Made by a program: the position numbers and the translations under genes. Below the pieces are notes generated by a model. It saw nothing but the letters and a program-made list of their open reading frames with translations, made no database searches and was not told where the DNA came from. Shown one piece after another: positions 1-9,599 of a stretch of DNA of 64,000 bases (positions are counted from its first letter, which is position 1; every line of letters starts with the position of its first letter). The stretch is from Fulvia fulva. Taxonomy: Eukaryota > Ascomycota > Dothideomycetes > Mycosphaerellales > Mycosphaerellaceae. The stretch covers positions 6,262,001 to 6,326,000 of the forward strand of contig NC_063013.1 in the NCBI RefSeq assembly GCF_020509005.1, read 5' to 3'.

Positions 1-545
1 TATAAGGGTATAGAGTAGTATAGTAACCTAACTACGAAGCGAACATATCGGCCTCTAGGGGTACCTATTATAGAGGAAGGTTCTAGGATACACGAATACT
101 AGCTGCCCCTACGGCTATCGCTCCTAGAACGTACGGTACGTACTCCTCGTCTATCCGAGGTGGTCGCTAGGAAGGGGGGAGTAGATAGTAAAGGCGAGGA
201 ACCGGACGATTAGGGCACTTCTTAATAACGCTAAGGACCTACGGCGTATTACGAACTAGATACTAGAGAAGGGCTAGCTAGAACAGTACCGCCTAGTAGG
301 AGTAGTATAGGAAGAGAGGACACGACATAGCGCGACGAGACCGGCTAGGAGCGGGGGCTAACGGGGTAGTGATATAGACTCCGTACGTTTAGAGGGAAAG
401 CTAAACTAGATAAGGAGTAGTCGGGGGCGGGAAGGGTTTTCACCTATTCGGGTTTCCCTTTGTATATAACAATAGATATATACCTATATAGGCCGGATAG
501 GGTCCTAGAACAGGGGAATAACAAATCTATCTATCTATATCTATG
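1..545 (+). mobile_element. LINE K, 3' end (Tad1-like, RIP-degraded)
   Basis: This is the tail of a plus-strand non-LTR retrotransposon whose 5' part lies outside the window. Around 105-180 one frame reads YGYRS, a stop at a former Gln, then NVRYVLLVYPRWSLGRGE. This aligns with CGYLSQNVEHRLLVC and the following GRGE of the intact LINE ORF2 at 53883-57269, that is, the C-terminal zinc-knuckle region. The non-coding tail from about 425 matches the 3' UTR of the intact LINE in layout, and the element ends in a CTAT repeat near 522-545. Stops at Gln/Trp positions are typical of RIP. Confidence 0.75.
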
Positions 546-2550
546 TCGTAATAGAGGTCCTGACTAGTATATAGTCTGACGACGCCTCGAGTTCATGTTC
601 AATACTATAGTAGGTTACCGTATAGTAGTGGCTATCTAAGATCTAGGAGAGGTCGATCGTGCCTTAGAGTCCCCCTCTCTTCTAGGTGCCTAGGTCCTTC
701 GGGGTATTAAGGGCAATTACGTTGCTCGCTATCAAGTCGAGTACTTCGTCGGCTATAGGGTGCGGCTATATAAGGCTTTCCTAGGAAGGGTAGTGTATAT
801 TAAAGTCTCCTACTACGATGTAGTACCCTTGTCTCTTAAGCGCACTATCTAGGTGTCTGTAGACCCCTAGGTCGCGGCTAGACCTCGAGGCTAGCGGTTG
901 CATATATAGGTTGTGTATCTAGGTGCTACCTACGTAGAGGGAGGTAATATCGCCCCCGCCTTCTTCGTCTAAGTAGTATACTACCTCCTAGTCGGATTCT
1001 AGTATGTCCTTGCTAACATAGAAGCACGTACGGGGTCTGCCGTCGCCTCGTAGGCATGTCGTATAGCCTAGTGACTTGTAGGTCGTTGGTCTCTTATAGT
1101 GCGGGTTAATCTATAGCTCCTAGATTGTAAGGACGTAGTGGACGCGCGGGTCCGCCTCGTATAGGAAATAGTTCTAGACTATATCCTTGCTATAGTTAAC
1201 GTTATACTAGATAATACTAAGCGTGTCGAGGCTAGTCATCGGCATCGATAATCATTTCCTCTATATCGTCCTATGTCCTACTGCCCTATACGTCCTAGTC
1301 TACCCCTATCGGCTATATACTAAAGGGGAGCCGGGCCTGGTTAGATTCCCTCGCCGTAGCTAGCAGAGCACGTGGCCTCCCGTACGCCCTAGGTTACGTA
1401 TCCTTTACATTGTTCTCGGCCCTAGGGCGCTTATACCCGACCGCCGCTAGTTAGTTCCGGTATAGGCTAGCCTTACGGTCGCCGTAGAATCTTAGGGCGA
1501 CGGTTCTGTTTGTGATTGCCTTGTTTTTTGCTAGTTTCCGCTATAGGCATTCCGTACTATACGATAGGTAGTGCCCCGGACAGTTCGTAGTTGATGTATA
1601 GTCCCTAGACATATAGTCTCCTACATAGTTCGAGCAGGCCTACTTGTTTGTGTACGTGTAGGTTTGGTGTCTATACTGTTAGCATTTGAAGTATTAGAGG
1701 ACACGAAAGGATAAGGAGTGCTTTTCTACTATCTTAAGGCTATATTGCCAGACTAGGCCTTGTTCTATCGCTAGATCCGCCGCTTTCGCGTCTTATAGCT
1801 ATACTATTAGCACCGAGGCCTTCTTGCCTTCTAGCCATTTCCTATAGAGCCAAGTCGCCTTCTGGATTAGAGAGTTAAGAGTGACCGGGTTGTCCTCTTA
1901 GAGAGCGCGTAGGTGACCCTAGTTGGTTAGGTTAAACTCCTTAGGTATGTCGTGGACTAGGATCGTGAATTGTTTCGTTAAGACCTTCGCTAATGCCGCA
2001 ACCTTAGATGCCTACTGTGGCTATGCCTCTAGGTGCCTCCTAGTAGTAGTAGAGCTAGTATAGATCTATAGAGTGCCGTTAGACTGTTGGTTCACTACGA
2101 CCACCCCTAGTTAGTTAATTCGTTAGGCGAGCTCCTTGTTTGATAGCTTCGTAACTTCGGCCTAGTCTTCCTTTGCTATAATGCGGATCGTAACTATATC
2201 GTACGTTAGGCGGGGGCCTAGTATCGATACCGCGACCAATGCCTAGCTATAGGGGTGTTGATTCCGGGTGGCCTTACTAATCGCCTAGGACGTCGTCCTC
2301 ATTTCTTGTTACCCTCGGTGATACGACAGTATAAGCGCCGTGCGTAGCTAAGTGATCATTACCTATAGAGACCGGTAAGGGAGCTGATCGTTAGTTTCTA
2401 TACTTTTTGCGTCCTCTATAAGTTGCTACTAGTTGTCTTAGGGGGGCTTCGCCTATAGGGCCGTAGGCGCCGTTAGTGCCGTAGCCTAGGCTACTATTAC
2501 CTAGGAGTTACCTAATATAGCTAGGCACCTCCGCGGCGTTTAGAGCTAAA
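546..2550 (-). mobile_element. LINE L fragment: ORF2 endonuclease and ORF1 (RIP-degraded)
   Basis: Minus-strand LINE fragment abutting the tail of LINE K. 560-1240 aligns with the endonuclease part of intact ORF2: the segment near 795-830 corresponds to the intact element's GDFNLHH region around 56825-56850. 1250-2500 corresponds to ORF1; the stretch near 1670-1700 matches the first zinc knuckle of intact ORF1 (57710-57740). The RT half is missing, presumably displaced beyond LINE K. No intact frame remains. The 5' limit near 2550 is approximate. Confidence 0.65.
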
Positions 2551-2689
2551 GAAACAGGGTGAAGAGAGCTTCAAGCTGTCTAGATTGAATGAGGTAGAAC
2601 TCCCTTAGTCCTAGGGGTAGTAGCCTGCTTTATATATCGTTAGAATTACCGTAGTATACTAGTAACTCGGTCCTTATTAGGTACCTAGT
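2551..2689. other. Unassigned junction between LINE L and gypsy D
   Basis: About 140 bp with no recognisable coding sequence. 2551-2600 retains more CA and TG dinucleotides than its surroundings, so it may be a LINE 5' leader or a small younger fragment. The 3' LTR of gypsy D should lie near here, but I could not match it to a second copy. Confidence 0.3.
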
Positions 2690-3952
2690 CGTACGGCGGC
2701 TTAAAGTCGGCGGGTATAGACTTTGTCGGAAAGTTATAGTAGAAGTCTATAATAGAGGCGGCTACTCCTACTAATACTTCTAGTAGCTCCTAGCTCGGCT
2801 CGCGGTATTCTTTCTACTTTACTAGGTACTTATACTCGTCTTACTTCTATAGTAAGTGTTTTAGTAGTCTTCCCTTTAGCTTAGAATATTTCCTATCGAG
2901 TATATCCTCTATAAAGTACTCTTTAGATATTTCGCTATAGTCGTCGCGGGTGATCTCGATTAGAGGCGGCGGTACTAGGATCTGTCTAGGTTCGGGGTTA
3001 TTAGTAGCTAGTCATAGGAGCGAGGCGTAGAAAGTATTATAGAGATTGCCTAACTAATCGGGTATTATAACGCGGTAAGCATTTTAATACGAGAGTACTA
3101 TAGTAATCTCGTACGGCCCTACGTTCTTAATATCGAGCTTCTTAGACGGGCGTATTATTAACTAGTTAGTAGTGTTAATATAAACTTCGTCGCCGATATT
3201 ATAATTCGGAGGTAGCTAGCGATATACGTTTATAAAATCTACTTATAACGCTTAGGCTAATATAATTTCTTGCCTTAGGTATACGTATATCTGATTTATA
3301 CGCTTAGTAAACGCATTTGTAGATTCTATATCGAGTCGTTACTTATAGGGCATAAGCTTTATAGGGGTGGTTACACTAGTATCCGTAAGTTCTAGGTTAC
3401 GACCGGTATTAGCGTAGAAGGGTAACACTCTAGTAGTAGCTAATATATAATTGTTAGTAGTAAACTCGGCAAGTAGTAACTAATTAACCTAATTATCTTA
3501 GGCGTAGTTAATATAGGCCCTAAGGTAACGTTCTATAACCTTGTTCGTGTTTTGAGACTATCTATCGGATTCTAGGTAAAAGGCCGTCGACAGTCGTTAT
3601 TAAATGCCGAGTAGGGAGTAAACTCGTCTCTAGAACGTAGACGTCTACTAGGAGCCCCGATCCGAGACGATGCTCGTAGGAATACTATAACGTACGAAGA
3701 TATAGCAGATAGAGATGTATACGATATCTAGGGCGTCTATCTATAGTACTAGGATTAGGTGTCTCTCCTTAGTAAGCCTATCCGTAACTATAAGGACGTT
3801 CTTATACGTTTGTCTATCGGTTAAGCTCTTACTTACGGGCAAATCTATAACGAAGTTAATAGCGATATCCTCCTATACTCCGAAGGGTACCGGTAATAGT
3901 ATAAGGAGGCCCTAATACTACTAATTTTACGGAACCGTTATTCTATATATAA
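2690..3952 (-). pseudogene. Gypsy D part 3: integrase core, C-terminus and chromodomain
   Basis: Last third of the pol of a Ty3/gypsy chromovirus on the minus strand, RIP-degraded. 2720-2900 read in reverse gives a chromodomain-like stretch (YKYLVK, stop, KEY, then ELLEVL and IDFYYNFP), where the stops replace Trp or Gln. 3120-3250 corresponds to the post-integrase barrel also seen in gypsy C at 9956-10168. 3400-3950 covers the integrase core. The gene is cut at 3952 by copia A and resumes at 8682 with the integrase zinc-finger region, which confirms the join. Confidence 0.7.
3948..3952. repeat. TSD of copia A, left copy (tataa)
   Basis: Five bases, tataa, immediately before the left LTR. 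The same five bases follow the right LTR at 8682-8686. This is the staggered-cut duplication expected from a copia integrase. Confidence 0.9.
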
Positions 3953-4170
3953 TGTTAAACAGGTACGAGTTGCGCAGCAGTGGAAGACGGCGGATCACAC
4001 AAAAGACGAAGAAGGACCCAATGGGATAGCGTGTATCTACATACAGTATCGCCGGTGTTGGTGTAGGTGTTTCAGGAGGGACAGCTGTACTCAGGACTTG
4101 ACTAGCAAGCCCTGATTACTAATCCCCCTAAGCACTCAATGTTGACCCTATGACCTGCATATTCTCAACA
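3953..4170 (-). repeat. Copia A 3' LTR (left)
   Basis: 218 bp, starting tgttaaacagg and ending ctcaaca on the plus strand, with TG..CA ends. It is the downstream LTR because the element is on the minus strand. A purine-rich tract (gagtgggag, minus strand, 4171-4179) abuts it and is the likely plus-strand primer. A solo copy of the same LTR family lies at 40755-47114. Confidence 0.95.
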
Positions 4171-4204
4171 CTCCCACTCAGGTCAGAAGGTCTCAAACAA
4201 TCCC

Positions 4205-7094
4205 TTATACAAGCTAGAGCTGCCTCACAAAGTTTTGAAACTGCTGGCCATTGAGGGGCTTAGTCAGCCCATCAGCAACTATGTCCTTTGTGTGGCAGTA
4301 ATCCACTGCAATCTTCTTTTGCCACTAGAGATTCCTGACATAGTAGTATGCCACATCAATATGCTTTGACCTGTCATGGACATGGGCATTTTTGACAAAG
4401 GTCAAAGCTGCTTGGTTGTCACCCATAAGCTTCACGGGTCTCAGCTCATCAACAGTACTGCTTGCCTTCATCCTAGGTTGGAATGAACACTCTCCAACCA
4501 GGTCAGGACACCTCATCTCTCTAAGGACTGCAGCAAGAAACTGTGACTACTTAGCTGCTGCATTCATGGCCATGAACTCAGCCTCCATTGTTGATGTGGC
4601 AACAGACTTCTGCTTCCTACTCATCCAGGACACAGGTGATCCACAAAGGAACCACACATGTCCAAGGATTGAGACTCTGTCTGCCTTGTCTATGGCATAA
4701 TCAGAATCTGAGGATCCCTGGAGAATACCTCCTCCTCTTCTGTACATCAAGCCCAGGTCTGGGTATGATCTCAGATATCTGGAGAGTTTCTTCAAGGCTC
4801 TAAGATGTTGCTTTGAAGGGTCAGCAACATATGAGCTGATTCTTCCAAGGGGGAAAGCAAGGTCTGGCCTTGTCATTGTCATTGGCCACATCCAGGTACC
4901 ATTGCAACTCTGGTACTCCTGTTTGTTGCACCTCTCATCCATAGTAGCTGAAGGTCTCAGATCCTCATAGCTGTCCATAGGTGAGAGTGTGGGTGTGGCC
5001 TTCTCTGGAGAGATGCCCATCTTGGCAAGGTTAGTTTGGATGTAGTGTCCTTGATCAAGCTTTACAGTACCTTGGGACCTGTTTCTTGTAATCCTCATTC
5101 CAAGGATCTTCTCAGGTTCCCCAAGATCTTTGATCTTGAACACTCTTCTAAATTCAGCCTTGAACCACTGAACATCTGACAGCTTTGGAGCTGCAATGGG
5201 GATGTCATCCACATAGGTGAGGACCATGATGTCTCTTCCTCTGTGGATGAGTAGGCATGGATCCACCTGGGACTAGGTGGATCCAATCTGTTCTAGCTTG
5301 GCAACACAGAGCTTGTTCTAATCTCTAGCTGCTTGCTTCCGTCCATACAGGCTTCTAAGGACCTTGAAGACCATATTTGGTGGAATTTCGAGACCTGGGG
5401 GTGGGATCATGTAGATGTCTTCAAGAAGGCTGCTTTCGGTGAAAGCATTGTTCACATCCACCTGGTGCATCTCAAGATCTCTCTCACATACTACAGCCAT
5501 GAAGACCCTAAGGGTATCATGCCTAACAGTAGGTGCAAAGGTCTTTTCAAAGTCAACACCATATTTCTGTGAAAACCCTCTTACAACCAGTCTTGCCTTG
5601 AACTCTTCAATGGCTCCACTGATCATTCTTTTCACATCAAAAACCCACTTAGATGTAACCAGGTTTGCACCCCTTGGTAGTACAACTGGATCCAAGGTGT
5701 TGTTGCTTCCTAAGGCAATAAGTTCTTTCTGGATTGCCTCTTTCCACATATGTCCCCAATTGGGGTCTCCCACTGCCTCCTTATAGGACTTTGGGATTGG
5801 CACTTCCTGCCGGTAGGCTATGGCCTGCCTAACAGCAGCAAATGCATATCCCTCCACATCATTCAGGATTTCCTCAACCCAGCTCATAGTTGGATCAAGA
5901 TGAAACATCTGAGCAATCAATGCCCTATGATGCTTGGCTTCATGCTCAGCAGAGCCATCATCTTCATCCCCCCTTGACCTCTTGTTGCCTGCAAGCTGAG
6001 GTGGCTGTTGAGGTTGATCCTCCTGAACAAGTTCCTCTTCCTCTTCTTTTCTTGGAGTCCCCTCTACTCCAATCTTCTGGTACTCTCTAATGTCTTTTGG
6101 AGGTTGGGGAAGTTGCACAAACACTGTTTTAGCAAGGAAAGAATTTCCCTTGCACCATCACTACGGATTGCAGATAGAAAACACCTTGAGCTGTTCTCTA
6201 CCTGAACCTTCCATTCCTTTAGAGCTGTAGGAGCATCACTCCTAGCCTTCAAAGGGACTACCCACTTCTTCCTCAAGAAGTTGTCTACAATCTCAAGCCA
6301 GTACTTGAAGCCAAGTCTTGAGACTGCACCTTGAAAAGGCCCACAGATGTCAATAGAGATGAGGGCCAGCCTCTCTCCTTTCCTCTCTGTGGCAGGTCCT
6401 TTGAACTTCCTCATGTCTGCAAGGGAGCAGACCTTGCAGTTCTGGTGTTCAGAAGGAACAGGAATGGGATCTTTCTTGTCAGTGACTCTATGCAGGTTTG
6501 TTAGCAGTCCCTTGCTAAGGTGTGCACATCTTCTATGCTATAGCTCCCACTGGTCCTGGGACTCAGTGGCAGTCATAGCCTGTTCCAATTCACACTCAAA
6601 ATGTGTACCTAACTTGGACAGATCCAAGTCATGCTCCTATAGAGAGGCATATGCTTGAGGCATAGCTTCAAGCTGCTCTGAAACACTTTGAATGAATGGA
6701 ACACCCCCTCTCAGCTTTGTCTGGACAACAGGTTTTCCAGGAAGGGATTTGAGGGTGAAACTGGGCGGTTGGACAGCAAACTGTTGGCTGAACTGATTCC
6801 AAGAGACGAGGCTAACTCCAAGGCCAGGAACAAACAAAACATTCTTCAAGACAATCTGCTTCCCAGAAGGACCACCCATCACTGCACTCCCCTCATGTGT
6901 GGCATGTAGGTAGCCACCCCCAACCTTGATCCACTTCCTCTTCTGAAGAGGTTTCAGGGTCCTGAAAAGTGAATCCTGGTCAGTCATATGGGATGAAGCA
7001 CAAGAGTCAAGCAACCACTCTGAGGAGGGGTACTTGCTTTTGGCTTCCACAGTTGAATGGGCAACCTCATCGACTTCATCATCCTCTGATGGTG
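4205..7094 (-). pseudogene. Copia A pol: protease, integrase (truncated), RT, RNase H
   Basis: Protease near 6990-7010 reads LLDSCASSHMT, with Cys where DSGA is usual. Integrase shows the zinc-region cysteines (CKVC, about 6425-6440), the first catalytic Asp (SIDICGPF, about 6340-6360) and the second (IRSDGARE, about 6150-6175). The sequence then jumps at about 6126-6133 to the linker before RT, so the third catalytic residue (Glu) and the C-terminal domain are missing and the frame shifts. RT spans about 4850-5990 with an intact YVDD box near 5205-5220. RNase H runs to about 4205 (SKHIDVAYYYVR, then TKDIVADGLTKPL). In-frame TAG codons replace Trp or Gln at about 4544, 5267, 5315 and 6634, among others. 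The protein cannot be made whole from this copy. Confidence 0.9.
6120..6135 (-). other. Deletion junction in copia A integrase
   Basis: On the minus strand the sequence passes from the segment after the second integrase Asp straight into the pre-RT linker. The related copia B keeps the intervening DNA as 40375-40754 plus 47120 to about 47438. The loss in copia A is therefore about 700 bp. It removes the region with the third catalytic residue and puts the two sides in different frames. Confidence 0.85.
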
Positions 7095-7968
7095 TCTCAG
7101 GGTCTGATAAGTCTTCCTGGGTTGCACAGGCTCTTCCTTGTAAGGTCCTTCATCACCACTAGGATGTCCCTCAGGCTTGGGGATGGGGACCTCGTTCTCG
7201 GTGGTGATGATTGTCTCTTTGCAACAGAGGTGTTTCCTCTGTTGAGCTTGTCCTTCCTGACAGCATGCTTGGCTCCAGAGAGGTGTGGGCAATCCTTGAT
7301 CACATGATCACCATCACAGAGATGGCAGGTGATCTTGCCCTGGAAACCTCTTCCTACAAACATTGCTGTTTCCTTGGATGCAACTTCCAGCCTGGATTCA
7401 TGTGACTCAAGCAGTTGTAGACAATCTTCATATGACAGTCCTGGCTAGGCCAGGATAGTGTTCTTGGTCCCAAGATACACCTCAGGCAGGGCTTGAAGCA
7501 GATGCTTCAGCTTCCTTGTAGGCTCTCTGTAGTGAGCCTCTGCTGGGTCAACTTCAGCAATCCTTCTTACAAGATTGCCAAGGTGGACCCAGGCCTGTCT
7601 GATGGTCATGCCATCTATCATTCTGAAGTTGATCAATTCTTGAACAACTGTCATTGCATATGCAGCATGAACCTTGCTGTACTTTGCCCTCATCTTGAGC
7701 CAGATCTCTCCAGCTTGTCTCATCTATTTGCTTTCCTCCCAACTGGACTGTATCTTGACTCTTCAAGTCCAGGTAAGGGATCTGATGACTCAGATGGTGT
7801 TGAGGAGCTGGGTGTGCTTGATAATAGATGGCCTCCATCTACAACCCAAAGCACATCTTGAGCTTCAAGATGGTCTTGTATCAATGAGAACCATGTCCTC
7901 TAGTTGTCCTTGGTTAGGATAGGTGCTGCTCTCCTCCTACCAAGGGTGCTGTGTCCGGTTTCCTCCAT
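7095..7968 (-). pseudogene. Copia A gag (nucleocapsid) with stops and a frameshift
   Basis: The ATG at 7966-7968 opens a copia-type gag: an N-terminal stretch containing FSLIQDHLEAQDVLWVV, a middle part AGEIWLKMRAKYSKV, and a CHLCDGDHVIKDC zinc knuckle (C-x2-C-x3-H-x4-C) near 7290-7325. TAG stops lie at about 7901 (former Trp), 7724 and 7442. The N-terminal and middle parts are in different frames, so at least one indel is present. The gag frame ends at 7094-7096, while protease continues in another frame. That could be normal for the family or a mutation. Confidence 0.8.
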
Positions 7969-8122
7969 GCTTTTATATATAGGACAGGATGGCTGCCTAC
8001 AGAAGAAAGGTATTCGTTCGTACGCGATCGGATCGATAGGAGGTGAACCGAACGCGAGGTTGATAGTGGAGAGAATGGCTGTCCACAAGAAAGCGAGGAA
8101 AGTCGGTCGTAAGGATCGTGTT

Positions 8123-8184
8123 TCTGAGACACTGTCTGTAGCTCTCTCAGGGGAGGGTGTTCTGAGACACTACGGCTCTCTCAG
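8123..8184 (-). repeat. Direct repeat in copia A 5' leader
   Basis: Two imperfect copies, 8123-8150 and 8161-8184, both start tctgagacac and contain gctctctcag. They lie between the PBS and gag. Similar paired blocks occur in the leader of copia B (about 38220-38330), so the duplication belongs to the family. It may be part of a packaging or dimerisation structure; that is a guess. Confidence 0.6.
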
Positions 8185-8448
8185 ACGGAACAGTTAGTCG
8201 ATGCGAACGCGATGTCCGGAGAGCGACTCTTCTCAGTAAGCTCGCCCACTTGTCTGAGGTATTGGCACAGGCTCCCTGACTCGGAGTCTGACAGTGCCTC
8301 ACTAGGCTCTTTCACGTCTTATATGCACCTACAGCGCGGCTGTAGCTTCCTGTGCAATGCGGGTGCGGCCTCCAGTCTGCCTTCCTTTTGTTCTGAAGAG
8401 GAATAACTCCAATACGACTTTGTCGAGGGTGAAACACCGAGTTGCTAA

Positions 8449-8463
8449 CCCGGGCTCATAACC
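8449..8463 (-). promoter_or_regulatory. Copia A PBS, complementary to initiator tRNA-Met anticodon arm
   Basis: Directly abutting the 5' LTR, the plus strand reads cccgggctcataacc. That is the anticodon stem-loop of a eukaryotic initiator tRNA-Met (loop containing CAT), not a tRNA 3' end. The minus-strand PBS ggttatgagcccggg therefore fits priming by a cleaved half-tRNA, as described for Drosophila copia. Copia B has the same site at 37945-37960, with a RIP change. Confidence 0.8.
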
Positions 8464-8681
8464 TGTTAAACAGGTACGAGTTGCGCAGCAGTGGAAGACG
8501 GCGGATCACACAAAAGACGAAGAAGGACCCAATGGGATAGCGTGTATCTACATACAGTATCGCCGGTGTTGGTGTAGGTGTTTCAGGAGGGACAGCTGTA
8601 CTCAGGACTTGACTAGCAAGCCCTGATTACTAATCCCCCTAAGCACTCAATGTTGACCCTATGACCTGCATATTCTCAACA
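8464..8681 (-). repeat. Copia A 5' LTR (right)
   Basis: 218 bp, no difference seen by eye from 3953-4170. It is the promoter-bearing LTR in the direction of transcription. It is followed by the TSD tataa at 8682-8686. Confidence 0.95.
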
Positions 8682-8889
8682 TATAATATAATTACGGATG
8701 AATCTCTTAATCATTTATACTATACGTAGCTAGCGGTAGTATCTACTAATTAACTCGAATATCTTTTTACGGCCGGGATGCCTAGCCGCGGGTATATCGT
8801 AGAAACGTTTTGTAATTAGAGTACGAATTTCTACTACGCGAGTAACTTCTAGGACAAATAAGCTATATCCTCCGTAGGCGTTCTTTATA
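8682..8889 (-). pseudogene. Gypsy D part 2: integrase zinc-finger domain
   Basis: In reverse, this reads as a degraded HHCC domain: RHPGRKKIFELISRYYR, a stop at a former Trp, then FIRNY just before the copia A insertion. It links the RNase H/integrase linker at 16218 and beyond to the integrase core at 3952 and below, proving that these pieces are one element. Confidence 0.75.
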
Positions 8890-9068
8890 TAAGGGCGCGC
8901 GTACTATAGAGTCTAATTAAGATAGTTGTTGTTCTACGAAGCTATAAAAGAGGAGCGCGAGGCGCGGCGGGCTTATAAGGAAGCGCTAAGCCGCGCTAAC
9001 CCGATACGAAAGGTCCGCGGTTCAGCCGGGCCGACGCTTCGGTAGTGAAGTAGCGCGGGTCGCCCGTA
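8888..9068 (-). repeat. Gypsy C 3' LTR (left)
   Basis: Starts near tataagggcgcgcg and ends near gggtcgcccgta. It differs from the right LTR by a few transitions. The TG..CA ends appear as TA..TA through RIP. Confidence 0.8.
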
Positions 9069-9599
9069 ATAGTACCCCCCCTCCTAAAACACGCCTTAGT
9101 CCTCTAAGCGTTATCTATCTTATAAGGCCACTTGCCTGTGCTACTCTATAGTCTCGCGAAAGCCTAATCATCCTCTAGAGCCTTGTCCTTATCTAGTAAC
9201 ACCTCTGTCTCTAAATCTACCTTTAGTTTATCCTTTAGCCTATCTACGACCGGCTTCCTTCGAGAAATATATTGCCTAGTTAGCTAGCTTACCCTAGACC
9301 TAAGTCTATCTTCGGCTAGTACTCGCGTATAATCCTTATAGCTAAGGTTAGGTATTATTATAGGCTCTATAGGTCTCACTAGAGTATCGGTATAACTACT
9401 AGTACTATCGTAGAGCTAAGGGCGGTAGATAAGACCGGTGACCCTAGTTACGACGGTGGGCTTTCCTATAATCTAGCTAGTATAGCGGTACGTAGTAAAT
9501 ATATACAGAGCAGATTCTATTAAAGGTATAGTTCGAGGCGACTTATTCGTAACGGTGCCGTTCTACTAAGTGACCCTGATCGTGTTAAGCCTAAGCACC

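Larger units (their letters stand above)
3953..8681 (-). mobile_element. Copia A: young but internally deleted Ty1/copia element
   Basis: Complete insertion of 4729 bp with two 218 bp LTRs that look identical by eye and an exact 5 bp TSD. Domain order on the minus strand is gag, protease, integrase, RT, RNase H, which is the Ty1/copia order. It sits inside the integrase of gypsy D. CA and TG are common in it, unlike its flanks, so it arrived after the main RIP episode. Roughly ten stop codons at Gln/Trp positions and a 700 bp deletion in integrase make it non-autonomous. Confidence 0.95.

Noticed and set aside
3715..3915. A 66-codon open stretch on the plus strand
   Set aside because: It lies antisense to degraded gypsy D integrase; the sense match explains the region.
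4392..4803. Plus-strand open stretches of 71-102 codons
   Set aside because: Antisense shadows of copia A RNase H and RT, with no recognisable domain.
8212..8406. Possible small protein gene in the copia A leader
   Set aside because: It is in the 5' UTR, antisense, and the related leader of copia B has no such frame.
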